From the NCBI GenBank assembly GCA_958438125.1, contig CAUBQN010000068.1:1-8022 (forward strand): a stretch of 8,022 nt of DNA, written 5' to 3'. The translations under genes were made by a program, and so were the position numbers. This document shows, piece after piece, positions 1 through 5,120 of this stretch (the first letter of the stretch is position 1; the number at the start of each line of letters is the position of its first letter). Source of the stretch: an uncultured Collinsella sp. (GTDB lineage: Bacteria > Actinomycetota > Coriobacteriia > Coriobacteriales > Coriobacteriaceae). The notes beneath the pieces were generated by a model. The model ran no database searches and was not told the origin of the DNA. It saw only the letters and a list, made by a program, of their open reading frames with translations.

Positions 1-164
1 TAAAACGGCACGCCGGCGGCCTCGGCCGTGGCGCGGGCGCCCTCAAAGGCGTCGGCGATGGCGACGAGCTCGGCCTCGGGCTCCTCGGTGACAAAGCGGA
101 TGTGGTTGCGGCCCATGGCGCCGGCGCCGATAACGGCAATGCGGACGGGGTTGAGCTCAGACAT
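1..164 (-). CDS. Gfo/Idh/MocA-family oxidoreductase, N-terminal fragment (runs off window)
   Basis: Only the first 54 codons are inside the window; the rest lies beyond base 1. Translation begins MSELNPVRIAVIGAGAMG and shows a Rossmann beta-alpha-beta start: hydrophobic strand at residues 7-12, dinucleotide-binding GAGAMG at 13-18, then RNH, and an acidic residue (Asp38) at the end of the second strand, which usually favours NAD(H) over NADP(H). The GAGAMGRNH arrangement is typical of Gfo/Idh/MocA enzymes (inositol, glucose-fructose and related sugar or polyol dehydrogenases). The ATG at 162-164 is preceded by AAGGAG (minus strand, 170-175) at good spacing, so the start is secure. It lies 69 bp downstream of the MFS transporter on the same strand, probably the third gene of that operon, with a hairpin between. 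Family call is good; substrate unknown because the catalytic domain is absent. Confidence 0.8.
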   Translation of the reverse strand, partial: MSELNPVRIAVIGAGAMGRNHIRFVTEEPEAELVAIADAFEGARATAEAAGVPF

Positions 165-194
165 TTCGACTCCTTAATACTGGTGACCGGTGGA

Positions 195-225
195 ATGCGA
201 CAAAGGGGCTGTCCCTTTGTCGCAT
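195..225. repeat. Perfect 13-bp inverted repeat between MFS and oxidoreductase genes
   Basis: The arms ATGCGACAAAGGG (195-207) and CCCTTTGTCGCAT (213-225) are perfectly complementary around the 5-nt loop GCTGT. No T-run follows on either strand, so it is not a standard intrinsic terminator. It could be an mRNA hairpin that protects the 3' end of the upstream SDR-MFS message or tunes expression of the next gene. It could also be one copy of a dispersed palindromic repeat; I believe similar CGACAAAGGG hairpins occur in Coriobacteriia but cannot verify this here. Confidence 0.75.
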
Positions 226-233
226 CGGTAAAA

Positions 234-1490
234 CTAGGCGGACTTCTTCTTGCTGTCGGAGACCATCATGTAGACGGTGAGCACGACGGCGATGGCGGCG
301 ATCACGATGGCGCCGTAGAAGGACTGCTGGTAGGCGGCGCTGCCGGCCTCGGCGTGATACAGCACGGCGGTGATGGGCTGGCTGATCCAGGTGGAAGCGG
401 CATAGCCTAAAAACATGATGCCGTAGTTGACGCCGATGTTGCTGGTGCCAAAGGCGCCACCGGTGAGCGGCGGGTAGATGACGAGCAGGGCGCCAAAGCT
501 AAAGCCGAGCAGGGCGAGCGCCACAAAGAACATGCTCTGCGTAAAGCTCATCGACATGATGACGAGTGCGACGATGGTGACGACAAGGCTGATGAGCAGC
601 GACTTATAGGCGCCGAGCTTGTCGATGATCTGGCCAAAGGACAGGCGGCCAACCAAGTTGGCGCAGGTGTTGATGGAGACCACCACACCGCCGAGGGCGA
701 CGGCCGCGGCGCTCGTGGGGTCGGCGAAGAGCTGGACGGCGGCGATGGAGGCAACCTTGCCCACGAGCAGGGTGCCCGCGGTGGCGGCAAAGGCGAAGGT
801 GACGATGAGGACCCAGAAGCGCGGGGTCTTGACCATCTCGCCCGGGGTGAGGTCGCCGAAGGTGCCGGCGTGCGCGCCGCCCTTGGGGGCCTCGAAGCCC
901 TCGGGCAGCCAACCGGCCTCGGGGGCCTTCAGGAACAGGGCGGAGGCAGCAATCGTCACAAAGAAGATGACGCCGAGCGCCTTAAGGGCGCCAAAGATGC
1001 CCAGGCTCGGGATGAGCAACGAGGCGAGCACCGGGGACAGCACGGCGGGGCCGGCGGTCGAAGCGGCCAGGGTGATGCCGGAGGCAAGGCCCTTTTTGTC
1101 GATGAACCACTTTTGACCGGTGGTGAGCGCGGGGTTGTAGCCCAGGCCGTTGCCGATGGCGGCGACGAGCGAGAACCACAGGTAGAACTGCCACGGCTCG
1201 GTGACGGTGCCGGACATGAACCAGCCCAGGCCGTAGCACACGGCGGCGGCGATCACGACGTTGCGCGGGCCGATCTTATCGGAGATGCGGCCGGCGAAGA
1301 TGCCCGTCACGGCCATGATGGTCTGAAAGACCGGGAAGGCCCAGGTAAGAGCGCTGGACCACTCGGGGTAGACGGCGAGTAGGTTCTTGCTCACGACGGA
1401 ATACAGCGCGATGGAGCTGATGAAGAACATGGTGACGCACGCGGCGGAAAGCACGACGGCGCGACCCTTGTTGGAGTTGGTGGAAGCCAT
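234..1490 (-). CDS. OFA-family major facilitator superfamily transporter
   Basis: This is a 418-residue integral membrane carrier of normal MFS length, with about twelve hydrophobic segments and a basic, Lys-rich C-terminus (SDSKKKSA). The cytoplasmic motif-A loop is at residues 67-76 (GRISDKIGPR), and its second-half counterpart is at 281-293 (GRLSFGQIIDKLG), showing the duplicated six-helix fold. The block from 113 to 138 contains GNGLGYNP followed by KWFIDKKGLASG, characteristic of the oxalate/formate antiporter (OFA) subfamily; NYGIMFLGYA near 355-364 is also OFA-like. Members move small carboxylates or related anions, but many close relatives are uncharacterised, so the substrate is not assigned. 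The ATG at 1490 has a modest AAAGAG Shine-Dalgarno. It sits 65 bp downstream of the SDR gene on the same strand, consistent with uptake of the substrate handled by the flanking oxidoreductases. Confidence 0.88.
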   Translation of the reverse strand: MASTNSNKGRAVVLSAACVTMFFISSIALYSVVSKNLLAVYPEWSSALTWAFPVFQTIMAVTGIFAGRISDKIGPRNVVIAAAVCYGLGWFMSGTVTEPWQFYLWFSLVAAIGNGLGYNPALTTGQKWFIDKKGLASGITLAASTAGPAVLSPVLASLLIPSLGIFGALKALGVIFFVTIAASALFLKAPEAGWLPEGFEAPKGGAHAGTFGDLTPGEMVKTPRFWVLIVTFAFAATAGTLLVGKVASIAAVQLFADPTSAAAVALGGVVVSINTCANLVGRLSFGQIIDKLGAYKSLLISLVVTIVALVIMSMSFTQSMFFVALALLGFSFGALLVIYPPLTGGAFGTSNIGVNYGIMFLGYAASTWISQPITAVLYHAEAGSAAYQQSFYGAIVIAAIAVVLTVYMMVSDSKKKSA

Positions 1491-1513
1491 TGGACTCTTT
1501 CTAATCGATACGG

Positions 1514-1543
1514 GGGAGGAGCGGGCGTGTCCGCGGGCCTCCC
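1514..1543 (-). other. Intercistronic G+C-rich hairpin between SDR and MFS
   Basis: GGGAGG (1514-1519) pairs with CCTCCC (1538-1543), and inside it GCGG (1521-1524) pairs with CCGC (1531-1534), with a 1/3-nt internal loop and a 6-nt apical loop. No T-run follows on the minus strand, so a terminator is unlikely. It could stabilise the SDR transcript end or partly uncouple the two genes. Confidence 0.4.
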
Positions 1544-1555
1544 TGTCAGGTTGGT

Positions 1556-2437
1556 TTACTGGTCAGTCGGCTTGGCGACGCCGGACTCATCGGACCAGAG
1601 CTCGACACCCTTGTTCTTAAGGTAGTTGTCGGCATAGGCGCGACGGCCGCCGGGCTTGGCGGTGAGGTCGCCCATCATGTTGGAGAAGCCGCCATCGACC
1701 TTGATGGCGTCGCCGGTGGTAAAGTCCGAGCGCTTGGACGCCAGGAACATGACGGCGTTGGCGATATCGCTGACCTCGCCGATGCGGCGCGTGGCGATGA
1801 GGCGACTGCGGCTCTTTTCGACCTCGGGGTCGGCGTAGAAATTGGCCGACATCGGGGTCTTAACGAAGCAGGGCTCGACGCAGTTGGAGCGCACGCCGTA
1901 GGGGCCCCACTCGGCAGCCAGCATCTTGGACATCATGTTGACGCCCGCCTTGGTGGAGCTGTACACGCCCGAGAACGTCTCGGGGGAGTGGCTGGCGACG
2001 GTCGAGATGTGAACTAGGCGGCCCTGGCCGGCCTTGATCATCTCGCGACCAAAGCGCTGCGAGGTGATGAAGTAGCCGGTGAGGTTGACGTTGAGCACCT
2101 GCTCCCAGTCGCTCAGCGGCAGGTCCTCCATGGCGGCGAAGCGCAGGATGCCGGCGGTGTTGACGAGGACGTCGACACGGCCGAAGTCGGCGATGGTGGC
2201 GTCGACGGCGGCCTGAACCTCGGCCTCGTCGGTGGCGTTCATCTTGTAGCCCTCGGCGTGGATGCCAAACTCGGCGGCGAGGTCGGCGGCTGCGGCCTTG
2301 ACCTTTTCCTCGTCCAGATCGAGCAGGACGACGTTGGCGCCGTTGCGGGCGAACTCGCGGCAAATCTCGACGCCCATACCGCCGAGCGCGCCAGTCACGG
2401 CGCAGACATCGCCCTCGAGCTTAAGCCAATTGCTCAT
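1556..2437 (-). CDS. Short-chain dehydrogenase/reductase (classical SDR) with C-terminal extension
   Basis: The 293-residue protein has all classical SDR landmarks: cofactor-binding TGALGGMG at 15-22, NTAG at 93-96, catalytic Asn118 in NVNLTG, Ser145 in HIST, and the Tyr159/Lys163 pair in YSSTK. Asp40 closes the second beta strand (VVLLD), usually a sign of NAD(H) preference. It should be a soluble cytoplasmic oxidoreductase interconverting an alcohol and a ketone or aldehyde. The usual SDR end, VDGGF, is reached near 247-251, so about 42 residues follow as a polar, Trp-containing tail; whether it caps the active site or mediates assembly is unknown. The ATG at 2437 is preceded by AAGGGAAG. 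It is the first gene of the minus-strand set with the MFS and Gfo/Idh genes and faces the LysR regulator. The substrate is not identifiable; a polyol or hydroxy acid fits the context. Confidence 0.9.
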   Translation of the reverse strand: MSNWLKLEGDVCAVTGALGGMGVEICREFARNGANVVLLDLDEEKVKAAAADLAAEFGIHAEGYKMNATDEAEVQAAVDATIADFGRVDVLVNTAGILRFAAMEDLPLSDWEQVLNVNLTGYFITSQRFGREMIKAGQGRLVHISTVASHSPETFSGVYSSTKAGVNMMSKMLAAEWGPYGVRSNCVEPCFVKTPMSANFYADPEVEKSRSRLIATRRIGEVSDIANAVMFLASKRSDFTTGDAIKVDGGFSNMMGDLTAKPGGRRAYADNYLKNKGVELWSDESGVAKPTDQ

Positions 2438-2463
2438 AGGAACTTCCCTTCTTGTGCCTCCCG

Positions 2464-2490
2464 GTGGGTCGCTCCCATTAATCGACCCAC
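2464..2490. promoter_or_regulatory. 8-11-8 interrupted palindrome upstream of the SDR start (candidate operator)
   Basis: GTGGGTCG (2464-2471) and CGACCCAC (2483-2490) are perfect inverted copies separated by 11 bp. The element lies 27-53 bp upstream of the SDR start codon, just downstream of the proposed SDR promoter. It could be a protein-binding operator (LysR or another dimeric regulator) or a stem-loop in the SDR 5' leader. The symmetry is seen directly; the role is inferred. Confidence 0.5.
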
Positions 2491-2491
2491 G

Positions 2492-2510
2492 TGGTTTTCG
2501 CTGGTTATCG
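2492..2510. repeat. 10-bp-phased direct repeat TGGTTWTCG
   Basis: TGGTTTTCG (2492-2500) and TGGTTATCG (2502-2510) match at 8 of 9 positions and start exactly 10 bp apart, one helical turn. The second copy overlaps the proposed SDR -10 box. A related TGGTTTATA occurs at 2566-2574. Same-face spacing suggests regulator binding, but the motif is short. Confidence 0.35.
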
Positions 2511-2535
2511 TATGCTTTACATTTGCGCAGGTGAA
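2507..2535 (-). promoter_or_regulatory. Candidate promoter of the SDR-MFS-oxidoreductase operon
   Basis: On the minus strand, -35 TTCACC (2530-2535) and -10 TACGAT (2507-2512) are separated by 17 bp; each matches the sigma-70 consensus at 4 of 6 positions. It would start transcription near 2500, about 60 bases before the SDR start codon. The weak boxes fit a promoter that needs an activator. Confidence 0.35.
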
Positions 2536-2544
2536 TTGCATATT
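2516..2544 (+). promoter_or_regulatory. Candidate promoter of the LysR gene, overlapping the divergent promoter
   Basis: On the plus strand, -35 TTTACA (2516-2521, 5 of 6) and -10 CATATT (2539-2544, 4 of 6) are spaced 17 bp. It overlaps the oppositely directed SDR promoter almost completely, a common arrangement for autoregulated LysR genes. An alternative -10, TAGAAT at 2548-2553, lacks a good partner -35. Confidence 0.3.
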
Positions 2545-2559
2545 TGTTAGAATGGCGTT

Positions 2560-2570
2560 AACCAATGGTT
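2560..2570. promoter_or_regulatory. Small palindrome AACCA-N-TGGTT in the divergent intergenic region
   Basis: AACCA (2560-2564) and TGGTT (2566-2570) flank a single central A; one further T/A pair at 2558 and 2572 extends it imperfectly. It lies upstream of the SDR -35, where an LTTR primary recognition site would be expected. Its TGGTT half resembles the direct repeats at 2492-2510. Confidence 0.3.
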
Positions 2571-2659
2571 TATAGCTCGCAAGACAATGCGCCTTTAATT
2601 GAGTGTGTGACCTGCCAAAAAGACCCCCTGTGGCGCCATGCGTTCACAGGCGCGAAAAC

Positions 2660-2665
2660 GGGAGA
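2660..2665 (+). promoter_or_regulatory. Ribosome binding site that decides the LysR start
   Basis: GGGAGA lies about 5-6 bases before the GTG at 2671. The in-frame ATG at 2638 has no comparable purine-rich site at usable distance and sits in the loop of a 6-bp inverted repeat (2627-2632 with 2645-2650). Confidence 0.6.
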
Positions 2666-2670
2666 TTGAC

Positions 2671-3549
2671 GTGTACGATCGACGACTCGAGGCCATATCG
2701 GCCGCCGCGGAGCTGGGAAGCTTCTCACGTGCGGCGGCAAAATTGCGCGTGTCGACCCCGGCGCTCGTCAAACAGGTGTCGGGTTTCGAGGCCGAGTTTG
2801 GCATCACGTTGTTCGAGCGCTCGCATTCGGGTGTTAAGGTGACGCCGGCGGGCGCTCTGCTGGTGGACGACGCGCGCTCGATCATGCGGCAGTCCGAGGA
2901 CGCGCTGCGCCGCGCCCGACGCGCGGCGGGCGATGGCGGTGCTGTGCGTCTGGGTGTGTCGATGATGTGCCCGGGGCGCCAAACGCTGTCGATGTGGTCG
3001 GGCGTACACGAGCTGGAACCGTCGCTGCGATTTGAGATCGTGCCGGTAAGCGACCTCTATGACGAGCGCGAGACCGTCATGCGCAGCCTCGGTCGTGAGG
3101 TCGATGTGGTGCAGTCGAGTTTTTCGACCCCGCGCTGGGGTGACGCCTGCCAAAAGCTCCGCATTGTCAACGTGCCGTTTTATATCGACCTGCCGCGCAC
3201 GAGCCCGCTGGCGCGCAAGAATCGCATTACGGTCGCCGACTTGGAGGGTATGCGTCTGCGCGTGCTCCGCCACGGCAACGACGCAATGGACAGTCTGCGC
3301 ATCGACCTTCTGGCCGACGGCGGCGTTGACGTGATCGACGTGGACAGCTTTGACTTTGCGCTCTTTAACGAGGCAGAGGAAAAGGGCGACGCGGTGCTCA
3401 CCTGCGGCGCATGGTCGGGGGTGCACCCGGCCTTTGTGGGCGTGCCGTTCCTGTGCGGGCGAGAGGTGCCGGTCTTTCTGCACTACCCGCTCGAGCCCAC
3501 CCTCCAAGTCCAAAAATTCGTCAACGCCATGGCCCAACTCCTCAAGTAG
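2671..3549 (+). CDS. LysR-type transcriptional regulator
   Basis: From the GTG start the protein has 292 residues, the usual LTTR length. Residues 4-63 form the winged helix-turn-helix: EAISAAAELGSFSRAAAKL, then the recognition helix around VSTPALVKQVSGFEAEFG, then LFERSHSGVKVTPAG, matching the LysR N-terminal pattern closely. A linker helix (about 65-88, Arg-rich) leads to the co-inducer-binding domain (92-290). An upstream in-frame ATG at 2638 would add 11 residues but lacks a Shine-Dalgarno, whereas the GTG has GGGAGA in place; family members also begin near this point. It diverges from the SDR-MFS-oxidoreductase genes across roughly 230 bp containing palindromes and overlapping promoter candidates, so it most likely controls them in response to a pathway metabolite and represses itself. 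Effector unknown. It converges on the GGDEF gene with a 43-bp gap. Confidence 0.88.
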   Translation: MYDRRLEAISAAAELGSFSRAAAKLRVSTPALVKQVSGFEAEFGITLFERSHSGVKVTPAGALLVDDARSIMRQSEDALRRARRAAGDGGAVRLGVSMMCPGRQTLSMWSGVHELEPSLRFEIVPVSDLYDERETVMRSLGREVDVVQSSFSTPRWGDACQKLRIVNVPFYIDLPRTSPLARKNRITVADLEGMRLRVLRHGNDAMDSLRIDLLADGGVDVIDVDSFDFALFNEAEEKGDAVLTCGAWSGVHPAFVGVPFLCGREVPVFLHYPLEPTLQVQKFVNAMAQLLK

Positions 3550-3592
3550 CCAAAAGAGTCCCGTCCCAAATTAGCTACCCTTTGCTACGGGT

Positions 3593-4684
3593 TTAGCGGT
3601 CCTCGCGTTGCGGCCCGGCTGCCTCGGCTGTCTTTACGCGGTTCTTGTCGATGTACATGTTTTTGTCGGCCTGGGAAAAGAGCTCGCGCATCGTAGGCGG
3701 TTCATCAAAATCACTGGAAAGCGCGAAGCCCACCGCATAGCTGATGGGCATGTCGGGGTGAGCCTCGGAATACTCGTTCACGTTCGCACGGACCCGAGCG
3801 AGACAGGACTCCACGGCAGCCCGATCGGAATCCCGCAGCACCGCGATAAACTCATCGCCGCCGTCGCGGCCCACAAAGCACGTCTCGGATGCCACACTTC
3901 CCAGTTGTTGGGCAAAAGAGCGAATGTATTCATCGCCCTTCTCATGACCGAAGTTGTTATTGACCGTATGCAGATTGTTAAGGTCGAAGACGCACAGCGC
4001 AACGGGCGCCTCCGCGGAGACAGGCTGCTCCTGCCCCAAGACCTCCTCGCACTTGTTCTTGTTGGGCAGTCCTGTGGCTTCGTCGAGATAGACTTTGTTC
4101 TGCAGTTCGCGATTGAGCGCGGCAGTTCGCACCGCGCGAACAAGTTCGACCGCAAAGGTCGCCACCAAGCCCATGATGTCGATGATCACCAGGCCCTCGA
4201 GATAGTTGAGCGCCGACGCCTTCTCCTGAGAGTAGTCCTCCGCGAGTCGTGTAGCATCGTCACAAATACCAAAGAACTCCTCGCTCATCGCGATGATATC
4301 GGTGTTCTCGTAGCCGACTTCACGCACACGGGCAATCTCGGTGCAAAGCTCATCAAAATAATTTGCAAGCTCGGTCATTTTTGCCTGATACTCATCGTCG
4401 TCGAGACGGACGAGGTTGAGGTCGTCACTTCCGTAACGCAAACCGTTGATGTATGAATCCACGGCTTTGAGCAGGTCATCTTGAGGCTGGCCCGCATCCT
4501 CGAGCTTAACGATTCGCTGCGTGGTACCGCGCACCAGACCGGCGTAGTTGACCACACGCGCCGTGCCCTGGATATCGGAGACGAGCAGCATAACATTGAT
4601 GAAGAAGAAGATGAGAACTGCCGTGAGCACCATCATGAGCAGGCGCACCGCCTGGCCGGCCTTCTTGGCGACAGAAGTATTCAC
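3593..4684 (-). CDS. Membrane-anchored diguanylate cyclase (GGDEF domain protein)
   Basis: The 363-residue protein has a basic N-terminus, TM1 at about 15-36, an extracytoplasmic helical region at 37-162, TM2 at about 163-183, and a cytoplasmic GGDEF domain from about 198 to 350. VNYAGLVRGTTQRIVKLE at 45-62 resembles the first helix of PilJ-like or four-helix-bundle sensors. Cyclase landmarks are DEATGLPN (201-208), FDLNNLHTVNNNFGHEKGD (233-251) and an intact RDGGDEF (273-279), ending with ADKNMYIDKNRVK; synthesis of cyclic di-GMP from two GTP is expected. Residues 266-269 (SETC), where an RxxD inhibitory site would be, lack it, so product feedback by that route is unlikely. The GTG start at 4684 follows AGGGGAG (4692-4698). 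It appears monocistronic, and its sequence looks more A+T-rich than its neighbours. The sensed signal is unknown. Confidence 0.9.
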   Translation of the reverse strand: MNTSVAKKAGQAVRLLMMVLTAVLIFFFINVMLLVSDIQGTARVVNYAGLVRGTTQRIVKLEDAGQPQDDLLKAVDSYINGLRYGSDDLNLVRLDDDEYQAKMTELANYFDELCTEIARVREVGYENTDIIAMSEEFFGICDDATRLAEDYSQEKASALNYLEGLVIIDIMGLVATFAVELVRAVRTAALNRELQNKVYLDEATGLPNKNKCEEVLGQEQPVSAEAPVALCVFDLNNLHTVNNNFGHEKGDEYIRSFAQQLGSVASETCFVGRDGGDEFIAVLRDSDRAAVESCLARVRANVNEYSEAHPDMPISYAVGFALSSDFDEPPTMRELFSQADKNMYIDKNRVKTAEAAGPQREDR

Positions 4685-4717
4685 AAGTTCACTCCCCTAA
4701 ATGACAAAAGAACAGGT

Positions 4718-4732
4718 AGCACGCAGTGTGCT
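4718..4732 (-). other. Small inverted repeat in the GGDEF 5' leader
   Basis: AGCAC (4718-4722) and GTGCT (4728-4732) flank 5 bases, between the proposed GGDEF promoter and its start codon. It would form a short leader hairpin. It shows no resemblance to a cyclic-di-GMP riboswitch. Confidence 0.3.
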
Positions 4733-4750
4733 GAAATTCATGGGTGGTTA

Positions 4751-4778
4751 ACTCTACCATATGGGCCAGCAGCCTCAA
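4751..4778 (-). promoter_or_regulatory. Candidate promoter of the GGDEF gene
   Basis: On the minus strand, -35 TTGAGG (4773-4778, 4 of 6) and -10 TAGAGT (4751-4756, 4 of 6) are 16 bp apart, about 70 bp upstream of the GTG start. The prediction is by consensus match only. Confidence 0.35.
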
Positions 4779-4874
4779 ACTGCAGCAGACGCTCGTCCAA
4801 ATTGGCGTGACGCTTGCCTTGTTGTTCTTGACCTGGCCGCGCTATCGGACATGCTTCTGGTCTTGGATCACCAT
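4779..4874. other. Non-coding stretch without recognisable feature
   Basis: This lies between the GGDEF promoter candidate and the repeat array. Open frames exist here but none has a credible start with ribosome binding site or a recognisable protein. Nothing further is supported. Confidence 0.4.
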
Positions 4875-5060
4875 GGGAAAGCTCATCCCGTTTTGTGCGT
4901 CTAGAGTGGGATGCGGCTTCCCAAAGGTGCCGTTAGGGGAAATCACATCCCGGTTTACCCCCTTGAAATGGGATGCCGTTTCCCGGAGGGGGTCCAGCGG
5001 GAAACGGCATCCCATTTTGGGCCCGAAAAGTGGGATACGGTTTCCGGCCGGCATGAAAAA
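4875..5060. repeat. Three-unit, 62-bp phased array of alternating inverted 15-mers (BIME-like)
   Basis: Six 15-mers lie at 4875-4889, 4908-4922, 4937-4951, 4970-4984, 4999-5013 and 5032-5046, alternating in orientation. The direct form at 4970 is GGGATGCCGTTTCCC; the inverted form at 4999 is GGGAAACGGCATCCC. All six fit GGGA-N7-TCC(C/G). Their centres are 33, 29, 33, 29 and 33 bp apart, giving three tandem 62-bp units (4875-4936, 4937-4998, 4999-5060) with 18-nt and 14-nt linkers of constant length but mostly variable sequence. The 18-nt linkers share TTT at positions 3-5 and a final T. This resembles bacterial interspersed mosaic elements built from inverted REP sequences; a phased operator array is the alternative. 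No protein-coding reading is supported. Confidence 0.8.
4966..5017. repeat. Perfect 20-bp inverted repeat in the centre of the array
   Basis: The arms 4966-4985 and 4998-5017 are perfectly complementary around a 12-nt G-rich spacer (4986-4997). They comprise the two best-conserved 15-mers of the array plus matching flanks (AAAT and ATTT). Transcribed from either strand this would form a very stable hairpin. No T-run follows, so termination is not its obvious role. Confidence 0.85.
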
Positions 5061-5092
5061 GCCTCCGCAGCTCGTGTGGCTGCGGAGGCTTT
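5058..5092 (-). terminator. Intrinsic terminator of the ABC exporter operon
   Basis: The arms AAAGCCTCCGCAG (5058-5070) and CTGCGGAGGCTTT (5080-5092) are perfect over 13 bp around a 9-nt loop. Read on the minus strand the stem ends in five consecutive Ts (5060-5056), the classical rho-independent form. It lies about 125 bp past the stop of the ABC gene ending at 5217. On the plus strand only a weaker TTTATT follows, so any bidirectional use is secondary. Confidence 0.85.
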
Positions 5093-5120
5093 ATTCGTTG
5101 CGGCGCATTGTGTTTGGGTC

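Noticed and set aside
195..225. Rho-independent terminator after the MFS gene
   Set aside because: The stem is strong, but neither strand has a following T-run, and the next gene starts about 30 bp beyond on the same strand.
3550..3592. Bidirectional terminator between convergent LysR and GGDEF genes
   Set aside because: Only a 4-bp ACCC/GGGT pairing and a short GTAGC direct repeat are visible, without a convincing stem or T-run.
3608..4456. Plus-strand open frame of about 280 codons antisense to the GGDEF gene
   Set aside because: It has no ribosome binding site or recognisable motif; the minus strand has full GGDEF signatures.
4685..4750. Cyclic-di-GMP riboswitch in the GGDEF leader
   Set aside because: The leader is under 70 nt and shows only a 5-bp hairpin, with none of the conserved GEMM helices.
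4741..4868. Minus-strand frame ending in NLDERLLQFEAAGPYGRVNHP, possible remnant of a gene
   Set aside because: It looks slightly protein-like, but it is short, has no start, and I recognise no family. There is not enough for a pseudogene call.
4875..5060. CRISPR array
   Set aside because: The repeats are only 15 bp, alternate in orientation, vary in sequence, and the linkers are 14 or 18 nt. There is no constant repeat with 30-odd-nt spacers and no cas genes.
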